Positions 16,207 to 24,568 of a stretch of DNA of 55,209 nt are shown here, piece after piece. The notes under the pieces were generated by a model, which made no database searches, was not told where the DNA came from, and saw nothing but the letters and a program-made list of their open reading frames with translations. Location: positions 1-55,209 of the forward strand of contig DASQWC010000204.1 of assembly GCA_035640475.1 (NCBI GenBank), in the 5' to 3' direction. The stretch is from DASQWC01 sp035640475 (GTDB lineage Bacteria; Actinomycetota; JAICYB01). Position numbers and translations under genes: made by a program. The stretch's first letter is position 1. Every line of letters begins with the position of its first letter.

Positions 16207-16956
16207 CTATTCGAGCACGAGCATCAGCGCCATCACGCCGACGCCGGCGAGGACTCCGAACAGCTGAACCAGCGAACGTCCGAGCTCGGGCTCCTTGTGC
16301 AGCTCGGGCAGCAGGTCGGTGCTCGCGATGTAGACGAACGCGCCGGCCGTGATGGGGACGAGGATCCGTTCAACGCCGGAGATCGAAGACGCAACGACGA
16401 GCGTGACGACGGCGCCCACCACCGCCGCCAGCGCCGAGAACAGGTTCAGGACCAGTGCGCGCCGGGGCTTCAGCCCGGCCCGCACGAAGATCGCGAAGTC
16501 GCCCAGCTCTTGGGGAATCTCGTGTAAGGCGACGGCAACCGAGGTCGCGATACCGAGCTTCGTCGACGCGAGAAAGCTCGCGGCGACGATCGAGCCGTCC
16601 ACGAAGTTGTGCATCGCATCGCCGACAAGATTCGTCACCGCCACAGGGTGCACGTGCTCCTCGCGGGGGTAGTGCGCGTGGTGCCAGTGCAGCACCTTCT
16701 CGAGCACGAAGAAGGAGATCACGCCGGCAAGCAACGCGAACGACGCAGTCAGGTCGAAGCCGGACTCGGACTCGGCCATCTCGGGCAGCAGGTGGATGAA
16801 CGCATCACCGAGGAGCGCGCCGGCAGCGAAGGCGATCAGGCCGAGTAGCGCGCGTTCGACCGTGCGCGGGTTGATCACGAGCGTGACCGCCCCGACGGCC
16901 GAGAGCGCGCTCACGATGCCAACAGCTCCCAGCGTGGGAGCCCAGGCGCCGTTCAT
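16207..16956 (-). CDS. ZIP-family metal transporter
   Basis: This is a compact ZIP protein of 249 residues with eight predicted TM segments. The metal-transport motifs are DAMHNFVDG (TM4) and ALHEIPQELGDF (TM5, the HEIPQE motif typical of bacterial ZIPs of the SLC39 LIV-1-like group). A His-rich loop (HWHHAHYPREEHVHP, about 90-104) precedes TM4. It is divergent from a Fur/Zur-type gene over 38 nt that contain a Fur-like box, so Zn or Fe uptake under that regulator is the simplest model. Confidence 0.9.
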   Translation of the reverse strand: MNGAWAPTLGAVGIVSALSAVGAVTLVINPRTVERALLGLIAFAAGALLGDAFIHLLPEMAESESGFDLTASFALLAGVISFFVLEKVLHWHHAHYPREEHVHPVAVTNLVGDAMHNFVDGSIVAASFLASTKLGIATSVAVALHEIPQELGDFAIFVRAGLKPRRALVLNLFSALAAVVGAVVTLVVASSISGVERILVPITAGAFVYIASTDLLPELHKEPELGRSLVQLFGVLAGVGVMALMLVLE

Positions 16957-16972
16957 GGCTTCCTCTCTACTT

Positions 16973-16991
16973 GAGAATGAGTATCATTATA
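16973..16991. promoter_or_regulatory. Fur/Zur-type box between divergent ZIP and Fur-family genes
   Basis: The 19-mer GAGAATGAGTATCATTATA matches 15 of 19 positions of the classical Fur consensus GATAATGATAATCATTATC, with AATGA/TCATT arms. It ends 3 nt before the Fur-family ATG at 16995 and lies 16 nt from the ZIP ATG, so one bound dimer could repress both genes. Confidence 0.75.
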
Positions 16992-16994
16992 GAC

Positions 16995-17399
16995 ATGGAC
17001 CTCGAGGATGCGCTCCGGAAGACCGGACTGCGCGTCACCCGGCAGCGCTCGGCCATCCTCGACGCGCTCCGCGGCAAGGACGGCTTCACCACCGCGCAGT
17101 CCTTGTTCCACGAGCTTCGGCGACGGAAGGCAGCCCCAGGGTTGGCGACGATCTACCGCACGCTGTCGACGCTGGCGGGTGCCGGGGCGCTCGATACGCG
17201 AATGCAGGACGGCGAACAAGCATTTCGTCTCTGTGGCGATCGTCACCACCACCACCTCGTATGCGATGGCTGCGGATCGGTCGAGGAGGTCACTTCCGCG
17301 GAGGTTGAGTCGTGGGTGTCGCGGCTCGCGAAGCGGAAGGGGTTCTTGGTGACCGGTCACTCGGCCGACGTCTACGGCCTGTGCGCGTCGTGCAGATGA
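16995..17399 (+). CDS. Fur-family metalloregulator, Zur-like
   Basis: The 134-residue protein has the Fur winged helix (RVTRQRSAILDAL, LATIYRTLSTLAGAGALD), sensor-site ligands in DRHHHHLVCDGCGSVEEV and a structural-zinc GLCASCR tail. ATG at 16995 was chosen over the upstream TTG/GTG codons, which lie inside the Fur box. The divergent ZIP transporter points to Zur, but Mn- or Fe-sensing cannot be excluded. It is a paralogue of the Fur-type protein at 6438-6875, with different residues in the sensor region, suggesting a division of labour between metals. Confidence 0.88.
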   Translation: MDLEDALRKTGLRVTRQRSAILDALRGKDGFTTAQSLFHELRRRKAAPGLATIYRTLSTLAGAGALDTRMQDGEQAFRLCGDRHHHHLVCDGCGSVEEVTSAEVESWVSRLAKRKGFLVTGHSADVYGLCASCR

Positions 17400-17418
17400 A
17401 TCTCGCGGCGAAGCGCCG

Positions 17419-18045
17419 CTAACAGCAGGTGTCTTCGAGCGACTCAGCGCGCCACGCGCGGACGCCGGCCCAGCCCGCAAGTCCCGCGATGCCGAGTGCC
17501 GAGAGCGGATCGGCCCACCACCAGCCGAAGGTCGCGTTCGCCATGAGTCCGATCAGCAGGACGCCGGAGAGGAGCGCACAGATCTGCGTTTGCTCGGCTT
17601 CTGCGATGACCGCCGAAGAGCCGAGGGCCGGCGCCAGACGTCGCTTCGCTCGAGCGAGAAACGGCATCGTCACGAGCGAGACGGCAGCGAGAACGACGCC
17701 GGGGATACTCGCCTCGGGAGAGTCGCGCGTCAGCAAGTCGTCCACAGCCGCGTAGGCGACCCAGGCCGCGAGCGCGAACAGGCTGACGGCGATCGCGCGC
17801 GTCGCGCGACGGTCGCCCTCCATCTTGCATCCGGTCTTTCGCTCTTGATGCAAACGCCAGGCGAGAATCAGCGACGCGCTCACCTCGATCACCGAGTCCG
17901 CCCCGAACCCGATCAAGCTGACCGAGCTCGCCGCGACGCCGAGGGCAAGGGCGACGCCGGCTTCCGTGAAGTTCCACCCGATCGAGATTCGATTCAGACC
18001 GCGAGCGCGACGGACCGCCTGCGACCGCGTTTCGGTGAGCGTCAT
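17419..18045 (-). CDS. CDF-like cation transporter lacking the C-terminal cytoplasmic domain
   Basis: The 208-residue membrane protein has about six TM helices. IGFGADSVIEVSASL (TM2 region) and WWWADPLSALGIAGL (TM5 region) are positioned like the metal-site Asp motifs of cation diffusion facilitators, but the usual His/Asp-rich pattern is reduced and the C-terminal metallochaperone-like domain is absent. The chain ends EDTCC, a possible thiol site. It is translationally coupled (ATGA) to an SmtB-type ArsR gene, which supports Zn2+/Cd2+/Pb2+ efflux. Confidence 0.78.
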   Translation of the reverse strand: MTLTETRSQAVRRARGLNRISIGWNFTEAGVALALGVAASSVSLIGFGADSVIEVSASLILAWRLHQERKTGCKMEGDRRATRAIAVSLFALAAWVAYAAVDDLLTRDSPEASIPGVVLAAVSLVTMPFLARAKRRLAPALGSSAVIAEAEQTQICALLSGVLLIGLMANATFGWWWADPLSALGIAGLAGWAGVRAWRAESLEDTCC

Positions 18046-18404
18046 GTCGATGCGTGAAGAACGTGCTCGCGCGACACTTCCAGGAGCGTTCGGACGTGCG
18101 CGTCGTCGAGGGCGTAATAGATCAGACGTCCCGAGCGGCGAGCTCTGACGATTCCCGCCGTGCGCAGAAGCCGAAGGGCGTGAGAGACCGACGTCTCGGG
18201 AGCATCGACGACGGCGGATAGGTCCGACACGCACAGCTCACCGGCTTCGAGCAGCGCGTACAGGAGGCGCACGCGCGTCGCGTCACCGAGCAGCCGGAAG
18301 TGCTCGGTGAGCGCCGCCGCCTCGTCTCGTCCGATGAGACGCCGGCGTACGGCGGCGACCAGCTTCGCGCCGACCGACTTGGATTCCTTCACTTTCAGAC
18401 TCAT
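18042..18404 (-). CDS. SmtB/CzrA-type ArsR metal sensor
   Basis: The 120-residue winged-helix repressor has two metal-site signatures: ELCVSDL (residues 56-62, the alpha3N cysteine region) and Asp101-x-His103-x10-His114-x2-His117, exactly the alpha5 zinc-sensing motif of SmtB/CzrA. It should release DNA on binding Zn2+ or a similar ion. It is first in a two-gene operon with the CDF-like transporter. The start ATG touches an SmtB-like operator, so the transcript is probably leaderless. Confidence 0.92.
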   Translation of the reverse strand: MSLKVKESKSVGAKLVAAVRRRLIGRDEAAALTEHFRLLGDATRVRLLYALLEAGELCVSDLSAVVDAPETSVSHALRLLRTAGIVRARRSGRLIYYALDDAHVRTLLEVSREHVLHAST

Positions 18405-18421
18405 ATATGAATACTTGTTCA
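18404..18421 (-). promoter_or_regulatory. SmtB/ArsR operator
   Basis: Read on the minus strand the site is TGAACAAGTATTCATATA, agreeing with the SmtB/ArsR consensus TGAACAnnTATTCAnATA at every fixed position. It directly abuts the ArsR ATG at 18404, so it must overlap the promoter or the start of the transcript. Confidence 0.85.
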
Positions 18422-18425
18422 GGAA

Positions 18426-19034
18426 TCATTCTAAGAGCGATGACAAGGTCCGGAGCTCGTCCTCCGACAACACCGGGTCGACGCCCCGCGCCGTTCCGAG
18501 GAACGCGCAGATCTCCTCGATCGATAGCGCGTGAGATTCGCTCAGTCCCTGCGCGATGTGCTGCAGATACGCGATCGACGGCCGCGCGAGGGCTGCGCCC
18601 CGGTGCTGTGTGAAGGTGACTACGGGCTTCGCTTCGAGCTCGCCGAGCGGCACGACAAGCCCGTACGTGCGATCCGCACCGAGATCGGTCTCCTTCTCGA
18701 ACTCGTCGATCGTCACGCTTCCCGGCTCGAGCCAGTTCTCCTGCGCCACGACGTCTGCGAGCTGATCGGCCGTGATCAGGTACAGGCGCGCCCGCGCGCC
18801 GTTGGTCGAATCGGGATCAACGAACGCGACTCCGCCGCCCCACGTCCTCGACGTGCCGCCAAAGGCAAGCTCGGGCGCGATCTCGAACGGACGATCCTCC
18901 AGCGGTGCCGACTGATCGCGGCAGCCCGGAAAGTCGTAGCCGGCGCCTTGCGGACAGCCGCCGTGCAGATAGCAATAGAACCGTGCGCGGCTGAGATTTG
19001 ACCCGTACGCTGCGTACCAAACGAGCTCGGTCAC
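18426..19034 (-). CDS. Gamma-glutamylcyclotransferase-like (YGSNL) protein
   Basis: The 202-residue product starts with WYAAYGSNLSRARF, the YGSNL loop that defines the GGCT/AIG2-like fold. The region GVAFVDPD...ARLYLITADQLADVVAQEN fits the fold's central strands, though the catalytic Glu is not obvious to me. Functions in the fold range from gamma-glutamyl cyclisation to unknown. The GTG at 19034 overlaps the GTPase stop as GTGA. The function remains open. Confidence 0.7.
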   Translation of the reverse strand: MTELVWYAAYGSNLSRARFYCYLHGGCPQGAGYDFPGCRDQSAPLEDRPFEIAPELAFGGTSRTWGGGVAFVDPDSTNGARARLYLITADQLADVVAQENWLEPGSVTIDEFEKETDLGADRTYGLVVPLGELEAKPVVTFTQHRGAALARPSIAYLQHIAQGLSESHALSIEEICAFLGTARGVDPVLSEDELRTLSSLLE

Positions 19035-19987
19035 GAGTGCCTGATCAGCAGGATGTCGCCCTCCTGCACCTCGTAGTCTTTGCCTTCGAGCCGGACGAGA
19101 CCACGGCGCTTGGCCTCCTCCTCCGACCCCGATTCGACCAGATCGGCGTAGCGGACGCGTTCGGCTTTGATGAAGCCGCGCTCGAAGTCGGTATGGATGA
19201 CGCCGGCCGCCTGCGGCGCCTTGGATCCGCGGAACGTTTCCCACGCGTGTGCTTCTGTCGGTCCCGCCGTGAAGAACGTGAGGAGGCCGATCGCGTCGTA
19301 CGCAGCCTGGATCAGCGCACCCGTCGCACGCTCGGTGATGCCGAACTCGCTCAACAGTGCGTTCGCTTCGTCGTCCGGTAGTTCGATCGCTTCGGCTTCG
19401 AGCGCGCCGCAGATGCGCACCTTCGGCTCAGGAACACCGTCGGTCGATGCGTGCGGATCTTCCGCATTGACAACATAGACCGCAGGCTTCAGCGTGAGCG
19501 GCGTCCACATAGCCACGACACGGCGCTGCTCCGGCGTCCAGTCCTCCTCTGCCAGCCAGCGTCCGTCGGTCAGGACGGCTTCGGCGTGGCGGGCGACCTC
19601 GACCTCAAACGCCTCGCGCTTCGACGCTCGCTCGAGCACCTTCTCGACGGTGGCAAGGTCGGCGACGGCGAGCTCCGCGTGGAACGAGTCGAGGTCACGC
19701 TTCACGTCCGCGTCTTCCCCGAACGCTCGCAGAACGATCGCGAGCGCGTCGGCTGCGCGTGCCGCATTCAGCGAATGCGGATCGATACCCGGGACATCGA
19801 CCAGCCGGACCTGCGCCCTGGTCTTCTTGTCCGATTCGTAGATTTCCGCAATCCGGTCGAGGCGTTCGTCGGGAACATCGACGACGGCTTGGGAGCCGAT
19901 GGCACCGCCGGTCGCGTGTGCGGACACGGCGGTGAACACCGTCGACTTTCCGGAACCGGCAAGGCCGACGATCGCGACATCTTTCAC
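19031..19987 (-). CDS. YchF/OLA1-family P-loop NTPase
   Basis: YchF proteins are ribosome-associated Obg-family NTPases. The 318-residue product has a P-loop GLAGSGKST at residues 8-16, G3 VDVPGI, and a C-terminal TGS domain with the classic KAPQAAGVIHTDFERGFIKAE (seen as KAPQAAGVIHTDFERGF) and LEGKDYEVQEGDIL. Two oddities: the P-loop reads GLAGSGKST rather than the usual GxPNVGKST, and the chain is about 45 residues shorter than the typical 363, mainly in the middle coiled-coil region. GTG at 19987 fits the strand order. It may be a divergent second YchF. Confidence 0.82.
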   Translation of the reverse strand: MKDVAIVGLAGSGKSTVFTAVSAHATGGAIGSQAVVDVPDERLDRIAEIYESDKKTRAQVRLVDVPGIDPHSLNAARAADALAIVLRAFGEDADVKRDLDSFHAELAVADLATVEKVLERASKREAFEVEVARHAEAVLTDGRWLAEEDWTPEQRRVVAMWTPLTLKPAVYVVNAEDPHASTDGVPEPKVRICGALEAEAIELPDDEANALLSEFGITERATGALIQAAYDAIGLLTFFTAGPTEAHAWETFRGSKAPQAAGVIHTDFERGFIKAERVRYADLVESGSEEEAKRRGLVRLEGKDYEVQEGDILLIRHS

Positions 19988-19993
19988 CCTGGA

Positions 19994-20001
19994 ACTATAG
20001 G
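19994..20001. promoter_or_regulatory. Shared -10 element for divergent leaderless genes
   Basis: Only 17 bp separate the start codons of the YchF-like and EamA genes. CTATAG, itself palindromic, reads TATAGG forward (19996-20001) and TATAGT in reverse (19999-19994), a few bases from each start codon. Both transcripts are therefore probably leaderless and their promoters mutually exclusive. Confidence 0.5.
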
Positions 20002-20004
20002 TGC

Positions 20005-20919
20005 GTGAAACAGCGATCGAAGCGCGCGTACACACCGGCCGGACTGCTCGCAGCCGGCACGGGAACGATCGCGTGGGGAGTGGGGATCGTGATCATCAAG
20101 CTCACGGTCTCGCCGGTGCTCATCGTCTCGTTCTACCGCCACTTGTTCTCGGTTCCCATCCTGCTCGTCGCGTGGATGTTCGTCCGCGACAAGCGGATCG
20201 CGTGGCGAGCCGGTGCGGTCGGCGGCGTACTGTTCGCGGTCCATCAGATCGCGCACATCGGCGCGCTTCGCTACACGACGGCGGCCGTTGTGACGATCTT
20301 CTTCTCGATGCAGCCGATCCTCGTCGGCGCCTTCGGACGACGCGTCACCGGCGAGCGAACGACGCCCCGCTTCTACGCGTGGTCGGTCGTCGCGATCGCC
20401 GGGTGCGCGATCCTCGTGCTCGGCGCTTCGGGCCAGGGCAGGACGACCGTCCTCGGCAACCTGCTGGCCGTCGCCAACCTGCTCATTTGGAGCGCCTACT
20501 ACCTGGCCACGAAGAAAGCACGCGAGACCGTCGGTACAACCTCGTGGCTGCTCGTGATGACGACGGTTTCGGGCGCCATCGTCGGGCTCCTCGCGCTCGC
20601 AGCTGGAGAGTCTTTCGTCCTCGAGACCGGCAAGGAGCTCACGTATCTGGCCGTGCTCGCGATCGTGCCCGGCACCACGGGTCACTTCCTCGTGACGTGG
20701 GCGCAGCCCCGCATCCACGCCGCGGCGTCGTCGGCGATCTTCGTCGGGGTGCCGATCGTGGCCGCCGTGGGCGCCGCGATCTTCGCGAACGAGCCGTTCG
20801 GACCGACGGAGGTGATCGGCGCCGCCATCGCGCTCGGCGCGACGACGGCCGCGGTTCGGTACCTGCCGCCGCCGGTGACCGAGGAGGCGGCCGAGACCTA
20901 CGGCGAGGTCGCTACCTAG
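20005..20919 (+). CDS. EamA/DMT-family transporter
   Basis: The 304-residue inner-membrane protein has ten predicted TM helices in two EamA repeats (about 12-140 and 150-290). Family features include WGVGIVIIK in TM1, YTTAAVVTIFFSMQPILVG in TM4 and the corresponding SSAIFVGVPIVAAVGAAIFANEP in the second half. DMT transporters export amino acids or metabolites; the substrate is not evident. The GTG at 20005 gives a basic N-terminus MKQRSKR before TM1. It stands alone on the plus strand. Confidence 0.88.
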   Translation: MKQRSKRAYTPAGLLAAGTGTIAWGVGIVIIKLTVSPVLIVSFYRHLFSVPILLVAWMFVRDKRIAWRAGAVGGVLFAVHQIAHIGALRYTTAAVVTIFFSMQPILVGAFGRRVTGERTTPRFYAWSVVAIAGCAILVLGASGQGRTTVLGNLLAVANLLIWSAYYLATKKARETVGTTSWLLVMTTVSGAIVGLLALAAGESFVLETGKELTYLAVLAIVPGTTGHFLVTWAQPRIHAAASSAIFVGVPIVAAVGAAIFANEPFGPTEVIGAAIALGATTAAVRYLPPPVTEEAAETYGEVAT

Positions 20920-20922
20920 CGT

Positions 20923-22026
20923 TTACGGACCGAGGGTCTCGACCGAGGTGGTGAACTCTTCGAGCAGCTCGGGAAGCGGTGAGACGCCGATCCCGGGGCC
21001 GGCCGGTACGTGCAGGTAGCCGTCGTCGAGAACGAACGGCTCGGTCACGTCGCGCGCGAAGTACCGGTCGGATGCCGATGTATCGCCGGGAAGTGTGAAG
21101 TTCGGCAGCGCCGCGAGCGCGATGTTGGCGGCGCGGCCGAGCCCGCATTCGAGCATCCCTCCGCACCACACAGGCACGCCCCGCGCTCGGCACACGTCGT
21201 GAGCCCGGCGCGCCTCGAGATAGCCGCCCATGCGGCCGGGCTTGATGTTGATGATCGAGCAGGCGCCGATCTCGATGGCGTCAGCCGCCGCGCGCGCCGT
21301 GATGATGGACTCGTCCAGGCAGATCGGCGTCCGAACGACCTTCGCCAGCTCCGCGTGCTCACGGACTTGCTCTTCCGGCAGCGGCTGCTCGATGAGCAGC
21401 AGATCGAATGCGTCGAGCTGCGCGAGGTGCTTGCCGTCCTGCAACCCGTAGGCGGCATTCGCGTCGACCTGCAACAGGATGTCGCCGAAGCGCTCTCTGA
21501 CGGCGCGGACCGGCTCGATGTCCCAGCCGGGCTGGATCTTGAGCTTGATGCGACGGTAGCCCTGCGCGAGGTAGCCGTCGACCTGGTCGAGCGTCTCGGC
21601 AATGGAGCTCGCGATGCCGACCGATACGCCGCATTCGACGCGACCCTTCGTCGCGCCGAGATGCTCGGCGAGCGACTCGCCGCGCGCGCGCAGCTCCGCG
21701 TCGAGCAGCGCCGTCTCGACCGCCGCCTTGGCCATGCGATGTCCGTTGACCGGCTCGAGAATGGACGCCACGGCTTCGGCCGTCTCGACGCCGGCCCGGA
21801 ACAGCATCGGCAGGAGGAATCTGCGGATGACCTCTTGCGCGCCGTCGACGTATTCGGAGGAGTACAGGGGTGTCGTATCGGCGACGCACTCGCCCCAGCC
21901 TTCGGCGTCGGGAGTCGTGGCCCGGACGAGCAAGATGTCGCGCTCGCTCATCACACCGAACGACGTCCGGAACGGACCGCGCAGCGGCATGTGGATCCGT
22001 CGGAGCTCGATCGCTTCGAGCTTCAC
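20923..22026 (-). CDS. N-succinylamino acid racemase / o-succinylbenzoate synthase-type enolase
   Basis: The 367-residue enolase-superfamily protein has catalytic Lys163 (KLKI), Mg ligands Asp188 (VDAN), Glu213 (LIEQP), Asp238 (CLDES) and second catalytic Lys262 (NIKPGRMGG). The start RTSFGVMSERDILLV and the late LPGDTSASDRYFARD are typical of the NSAR/OSBS (MenC type 2) family. No menaquinone genes are near. Its partners are a COG3375-like GNAT and a PucR regulator, matching the Geobacillus-type arrangement in which N-succinylation, racemisation and desuccinylation convert D- to L-amino acids. NSAR function is therefore preferred. The desuccinylase is not in the window. Confidence 0.85.
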   Translation of the reverse strand: MKLEAIELRRIHMPLRGPFRTSFGVMSERDILLVRATTPDAEGWGECVADTTPLYSSEYVDGAQEVIRRFLLPMLFRAGVETAEAVASILEPVNGHRMAKAAVETALLDAELRARGESLAEHLGATKGRVECGVSVGIASSIAETLDQVDGYLAQGYRRIKLKIQPGWDIEPVRAVRERFGDILLQVDANAAYGLQDGKHLAQLDAFDLLLIEQPLPEEQVREHAELAKVVRTPICLDESIITARAAADAIEIGACSIINIKPGRMGGYLEARRAHDVCRARGVPVWCGGMLECGLGRAANIALAALPNFTLPGDTSASDRYFARDVTEPFVLDDGYLHVPAGPGIGVSPLPELLEEFTTSVETLGP

Positions 22027-23666
22027 CGAACGTCGTCGCTTCCATGAAGGCGCAACTCGAGTGCGGCAAGCAGCCGCTCCTCCGGATCGTCGAGATTCAG
22101 GCCGGACACCTCGATGAGGCGCCGCAGCCGGTACCGGAACGTGTTCGGGTGCACGTTGGCCTGCTTGGCGGCGCGGGGAATGTCGCCGAACGCGTCCAGG
22201 TAGCAGCTCAGCGTCTCGACGTACTGGGTGCCGTGCCGCGAGTCGTGGTCGGAGAGCATCTCGATGCGCCGGGAACGAAGGTAGGGCCGGTCTGCGGCAA
22301 AATCGCGGAGCTCGACGAGCGTCACGCGATTCTGCGCCCCGACGAAGTCCGCAGCGACGGGACCGACCGGATCCGCGCAGATCGCGCGCACGACCTGGTC
22401 GGCCTCACGCCGCGACCGAGGTACGTCGCGAAGATGCGAGACGATCGAACCGACGCCGCCGCGCAGCGACACACCGAGGCTGTCGCGAGCGCGGCCGATG
22501 ACGTCGGCGGCCAGCGACACAAGACGTTCGGGTCGGTCGGGGTCCGGGCCGGGCAGGAGGACGTAGATCGTGCGGCCGAGCTGGACGGCGGCGCTGCGAT
22601 TCCGGAACGCCTCACCGTACAGGGTGACGAGGTCCAGGACGCGCTCGCGCGCGAGCGCGTCCTGGACCTCGTCGTCGGCGTGAGGCTCGAAGGCGAGCAC
22701 GGCGAACGTCCCGTTCGCCGTGACGCCGAGCCGGTACGCCGTCGCCTCGACGCTCCCTCGTCCCTCGAGGATCGACGTCAGCAGCTCGGCTCGCGCGCTG
22801 CGCTCCAGGTCCTCGCTCGCCCGGTGGCGCACGAGGTGCAACGCCGCGATCCGGGCGGTCTCGCGGAGGACCTCCTCTGTGTCCTCACCCAGGGGCGTCT
22901 CGCCTTCGGCGATCCAGATCGATCCGAGGATCACGTCGCCCGCACGCACGGCGACGGCGATGCGCGGCTGCAGGTCGAAGCCGGGCTCGGCTTCGTACCG
23001 GACGACCTCGCCGGCCCACAACCGTTTGAAGACGCCTTCCTCCTCGAGCCTGCGCACCCACTCTTCGGGGACGCGGCGTCCGAGGATCGTCTGACGGCGC
23101 GGCTCGTCGACGCCCTGCTGGCTCGAGTACGCGAGCACGCGCGCCTGCCTGTCTTCGATCTCGACGGCGCCGCCCGTCATCGCGGCCAGCGCGTTGGCGA
23201 GCGCGAAGAGATCGCCGAGCGGAACGTCGGCGCCGGTGTCGGCGTTGCCTATGCCGCCGATGGCCGTGCGCACCAACGAATGCGCCTGGCTCCACGTCAT
23301 CTCGGTGGGCAATGCGAGAAGCGCGATGCCGGCTTGCTCGGCTCCCTCGCGCAGTGACGAGGGGGCCGGGCCGTCGATCTTGAGAGCGACGGCGGCCGCG
23401 CCGGCCCGTCCGGCATCGCGAACGAGCTCTAGCGCTTCCGGCGACGACGCCGTCACGCCGACGCCGAGCACGACGCACCCATCGCCGAACTCCGGCGGCG
23501 CGATGGGGTCGTGGATGACGGCCTCCGTTACGCCCCGATCCAGACCGTGCGGGGCGCACACGAGCTCCATCACCGCAAGACTCGCCAGAACGTCGCCGAG
23601 GTTCTGGGAGCCGGCCGGTTCGGCCGATTGCGCCGCGCCGGCAGATCGCGTGCTACGAGCCGGCAC
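22023..23666 (-). CDS. PucR-family transcriptional regulator
   Basis: The 547-residue regulator has an N-terminal PucR ligand domain (about 20-150), a central GGDEF-like region (about 290-420, with FAVLAFEPHADDE and TIYVLLPGPD) and a C-terminal HTH_30 domain ending SCYLDAFGDIPRAAKQANVHPNTFRYRL (seen as HPNTFRYRLRRL). PucR proteins control purine, amino acid and other catabolic genes in response to metabolites. It overlaps the GNAT gene by 14 nt and the enolase gene by 4 nt, so all three are one operon. Residues encoded at 22626-22673 come from a 48-bp perfect palindrome (see repeat). Confidence 0.9.
   Translation of the reverse strand: MPARSTRSAGAAQSAEPAGSQNLGDVLASLAVMELVCAPHGLDRGVTEAVIHDPIAPPEFGDGCVVLGVGVTASSPEALELVRDAGRAGAAAVALKIDGPAPSSLREGAEQAGIALLALPTEMTWSQAHSLVRTAIGGIGNADTGADVPLGDLFALANALAAMTGGAVEIEDRQARVLAYSSQQGVDEPRRQTILGRRVPEEWVRRLEEEGVFKRLWAGEVVRYEAEPGFDLQPRIAVAVRAGDVILGSIWIAEGETPLGEDTEEVLRETARIAALHLVRHRASEDLERSARAELLTSILEGRGSVEATAYRLGVTANGTFAVLAFEPHADDEVQDALARERVLDLVTLYGEAFRNRSAAVQLGRTIYVLLPGPDPDRPERLVSLAADVIGRARDSLGVSLRGGVGSIVSHLRDVPRSRREADQVVRAICADPVGPVAADFVGAQNRVTLVELRDFAADRPYLRSRRIEMLSDHDSRHGTQYVETLSCYLDAFGDIPRAAKQANVHPNTFRYRLRRLIEVSGLNLDDPEERLLAALELRLHGSDDVR
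22626..22673. repeat. 48-bp perfect palindrome inside the PucR gene
   Basis: The 24-bp arm at 22626-22649 (starting GACGAGGTCCAGGACGCG) is the exact reverse complement of 22650-22673, with no spacer. It is in phase with codons, so both strands encode the same 16 residues (DEVQDALARERVLDLV). Symmetry ends at 22625/22674. It lies in the linker before the central domain and keeps the frame open. Confidence 0.95.
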
Positions 23667-24534
23667 TGTGGCCGTCCCGCGACAGCACGTACCAGCCTGA
23701 GCGCGTAAACCCGCGCACGACGTAGCCGGACCGCATGGCGTCCCCGAGGGTGTCGCGAAGCGCGTGACGCCAGCGCAGCGCTAAATTGGGATCTTCGCGC
23801 CGCACGGACACGATGTTCTCCGGCGTCGCACACAGGACAAGCGGAGCGTCGTGGCTCGCGGCGCGTGAGCCATCCGCTTCCAAACCAACGACTGCGCCGC
23901 CGCCCAGCAGCGCGTCGGCATTCAGCTCGGACAACCTGCCCGACGCCGCCTCGACCGTTCGGTCCGCGTCGAGCCGCCAGGAGACGAAAAGACGATCGCT
24001 CTCGTCCCCTGCGTTCACACCGTCGGTCATCGAGCCGTAGAAGTTGTCTTCATAGGACGCCGCCTCGGCTCCCAGCTTGTGCAGGTTGAAGTGCGCGTTG
24101 CGGCGGACGAGCGGATCGAACGTCCACATCACGCGGCGGAGCCCGTGCTCGAGCGCCCACGCGCGCTGGTGCTGCTTGAGGGCATAGCCGACGCCTCGCG
24201 TCCGGACGGCCCGATCGACGCCGAGGATGTGCGAGTGCAGGTGGTCTCCGAGCCGATCGCGGCCGAGGACTCCGACGACGGCGCCGGCCATCGAGCCGTC
24301 AAGCCACGCGCCGGCCGCGTAGGAGCCCGCGTGAGTCAGCGCGCGGATGAGCTCGGCAGGCATCTGCGCGTTGGCCGGGCCCGTTCCCCAGATCGACTCG
24401 AAGATCTCGGAGGCCCGACGGAACTCATCGATCTCGTCGAGCACACGCACCTCGACCCCGGCCCGGACGGCCGCGTCCCGGGCCTGCGACGAAGCATGCT
24501 CGGCCAGCTCATTGAGCTCGATCGTCCGGCTCAT
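23653..24534 (-). CDS. GNAT-superfamily acyltransferase, COG3375-like
   Basis: The 293-residue protein has a GNAT domain (about 35-190): SYAAGAWLDGSMAGAVVGVLGRD, SHILGVDRAVRTRGVGYALKQHQRAWALEHGL (acyl-CoA loop RTRGVGYALK), and VMWTFDPLVRRNAHFNLHKLGA. The last motif is characteristic of the COG3375 group encoded beside NSAR enolases. By that analogy it would N-succinylate (or acylate) amino acids. ATG at 24534 was chosen over ATG 24540 because its spacing from GGGAAGG (9 nt) matches the aligned leader of the serine hydrolase at 31876. First gene of the GNAT-PucR-NSAR operon. Confidence 0.82.
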   Translation of the reverse strand: MSRTIELNELAEHASSQARDAAVRAGVEVRVLDEIDEFRRASEIFESIWGTGPANAQMPAELIRALTHAGSYAAGAWLDGSMAGAVVGVLGRDRLGDHLHSHILGVDRAVRTRGVGYALKQHQRAWALEHGLRRVMWTFDPLVRRNAHFNLHKLGAEAASYEDNFYGSMTDGVNAGDESDRLFVSWRLDADRTVEAASGRLSELNADALLGGGAVVGLEADGSRAASHDAPLVLCATPENIVSVRREDPNLALRWRHALRDTLGDAMRSGYVVRGFTRSGWYVLSRDGHSAGS

Positions 24535-24568
24535 GGTCATCAACCTTCCCACCAGCCTCACCCCTCCA

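Noticed and set aside
19031..19987. Frameshifted or truncated YchF pseudogene
   Set aside because: The frame is open, P-loop and TGS domain are intact, and the shortfall is in the variable coiled-coil middle, so a divergent functional protein is more likely.
20923..22026. menC (o-succinylbenzoate synthase) for menaquinone
   Set aside because: Sequence alone allows it, but no other men gene is near, and the GNAT and PucR partners favour the racemase role. Left as alternative in the entry.
21010..22047. 345-codon plus-strand open frame opposite the enolase gene
   Set aside because: The antisense frame mirrors GC-rich codons of the NSAR gene; no domain and no ribosome site.
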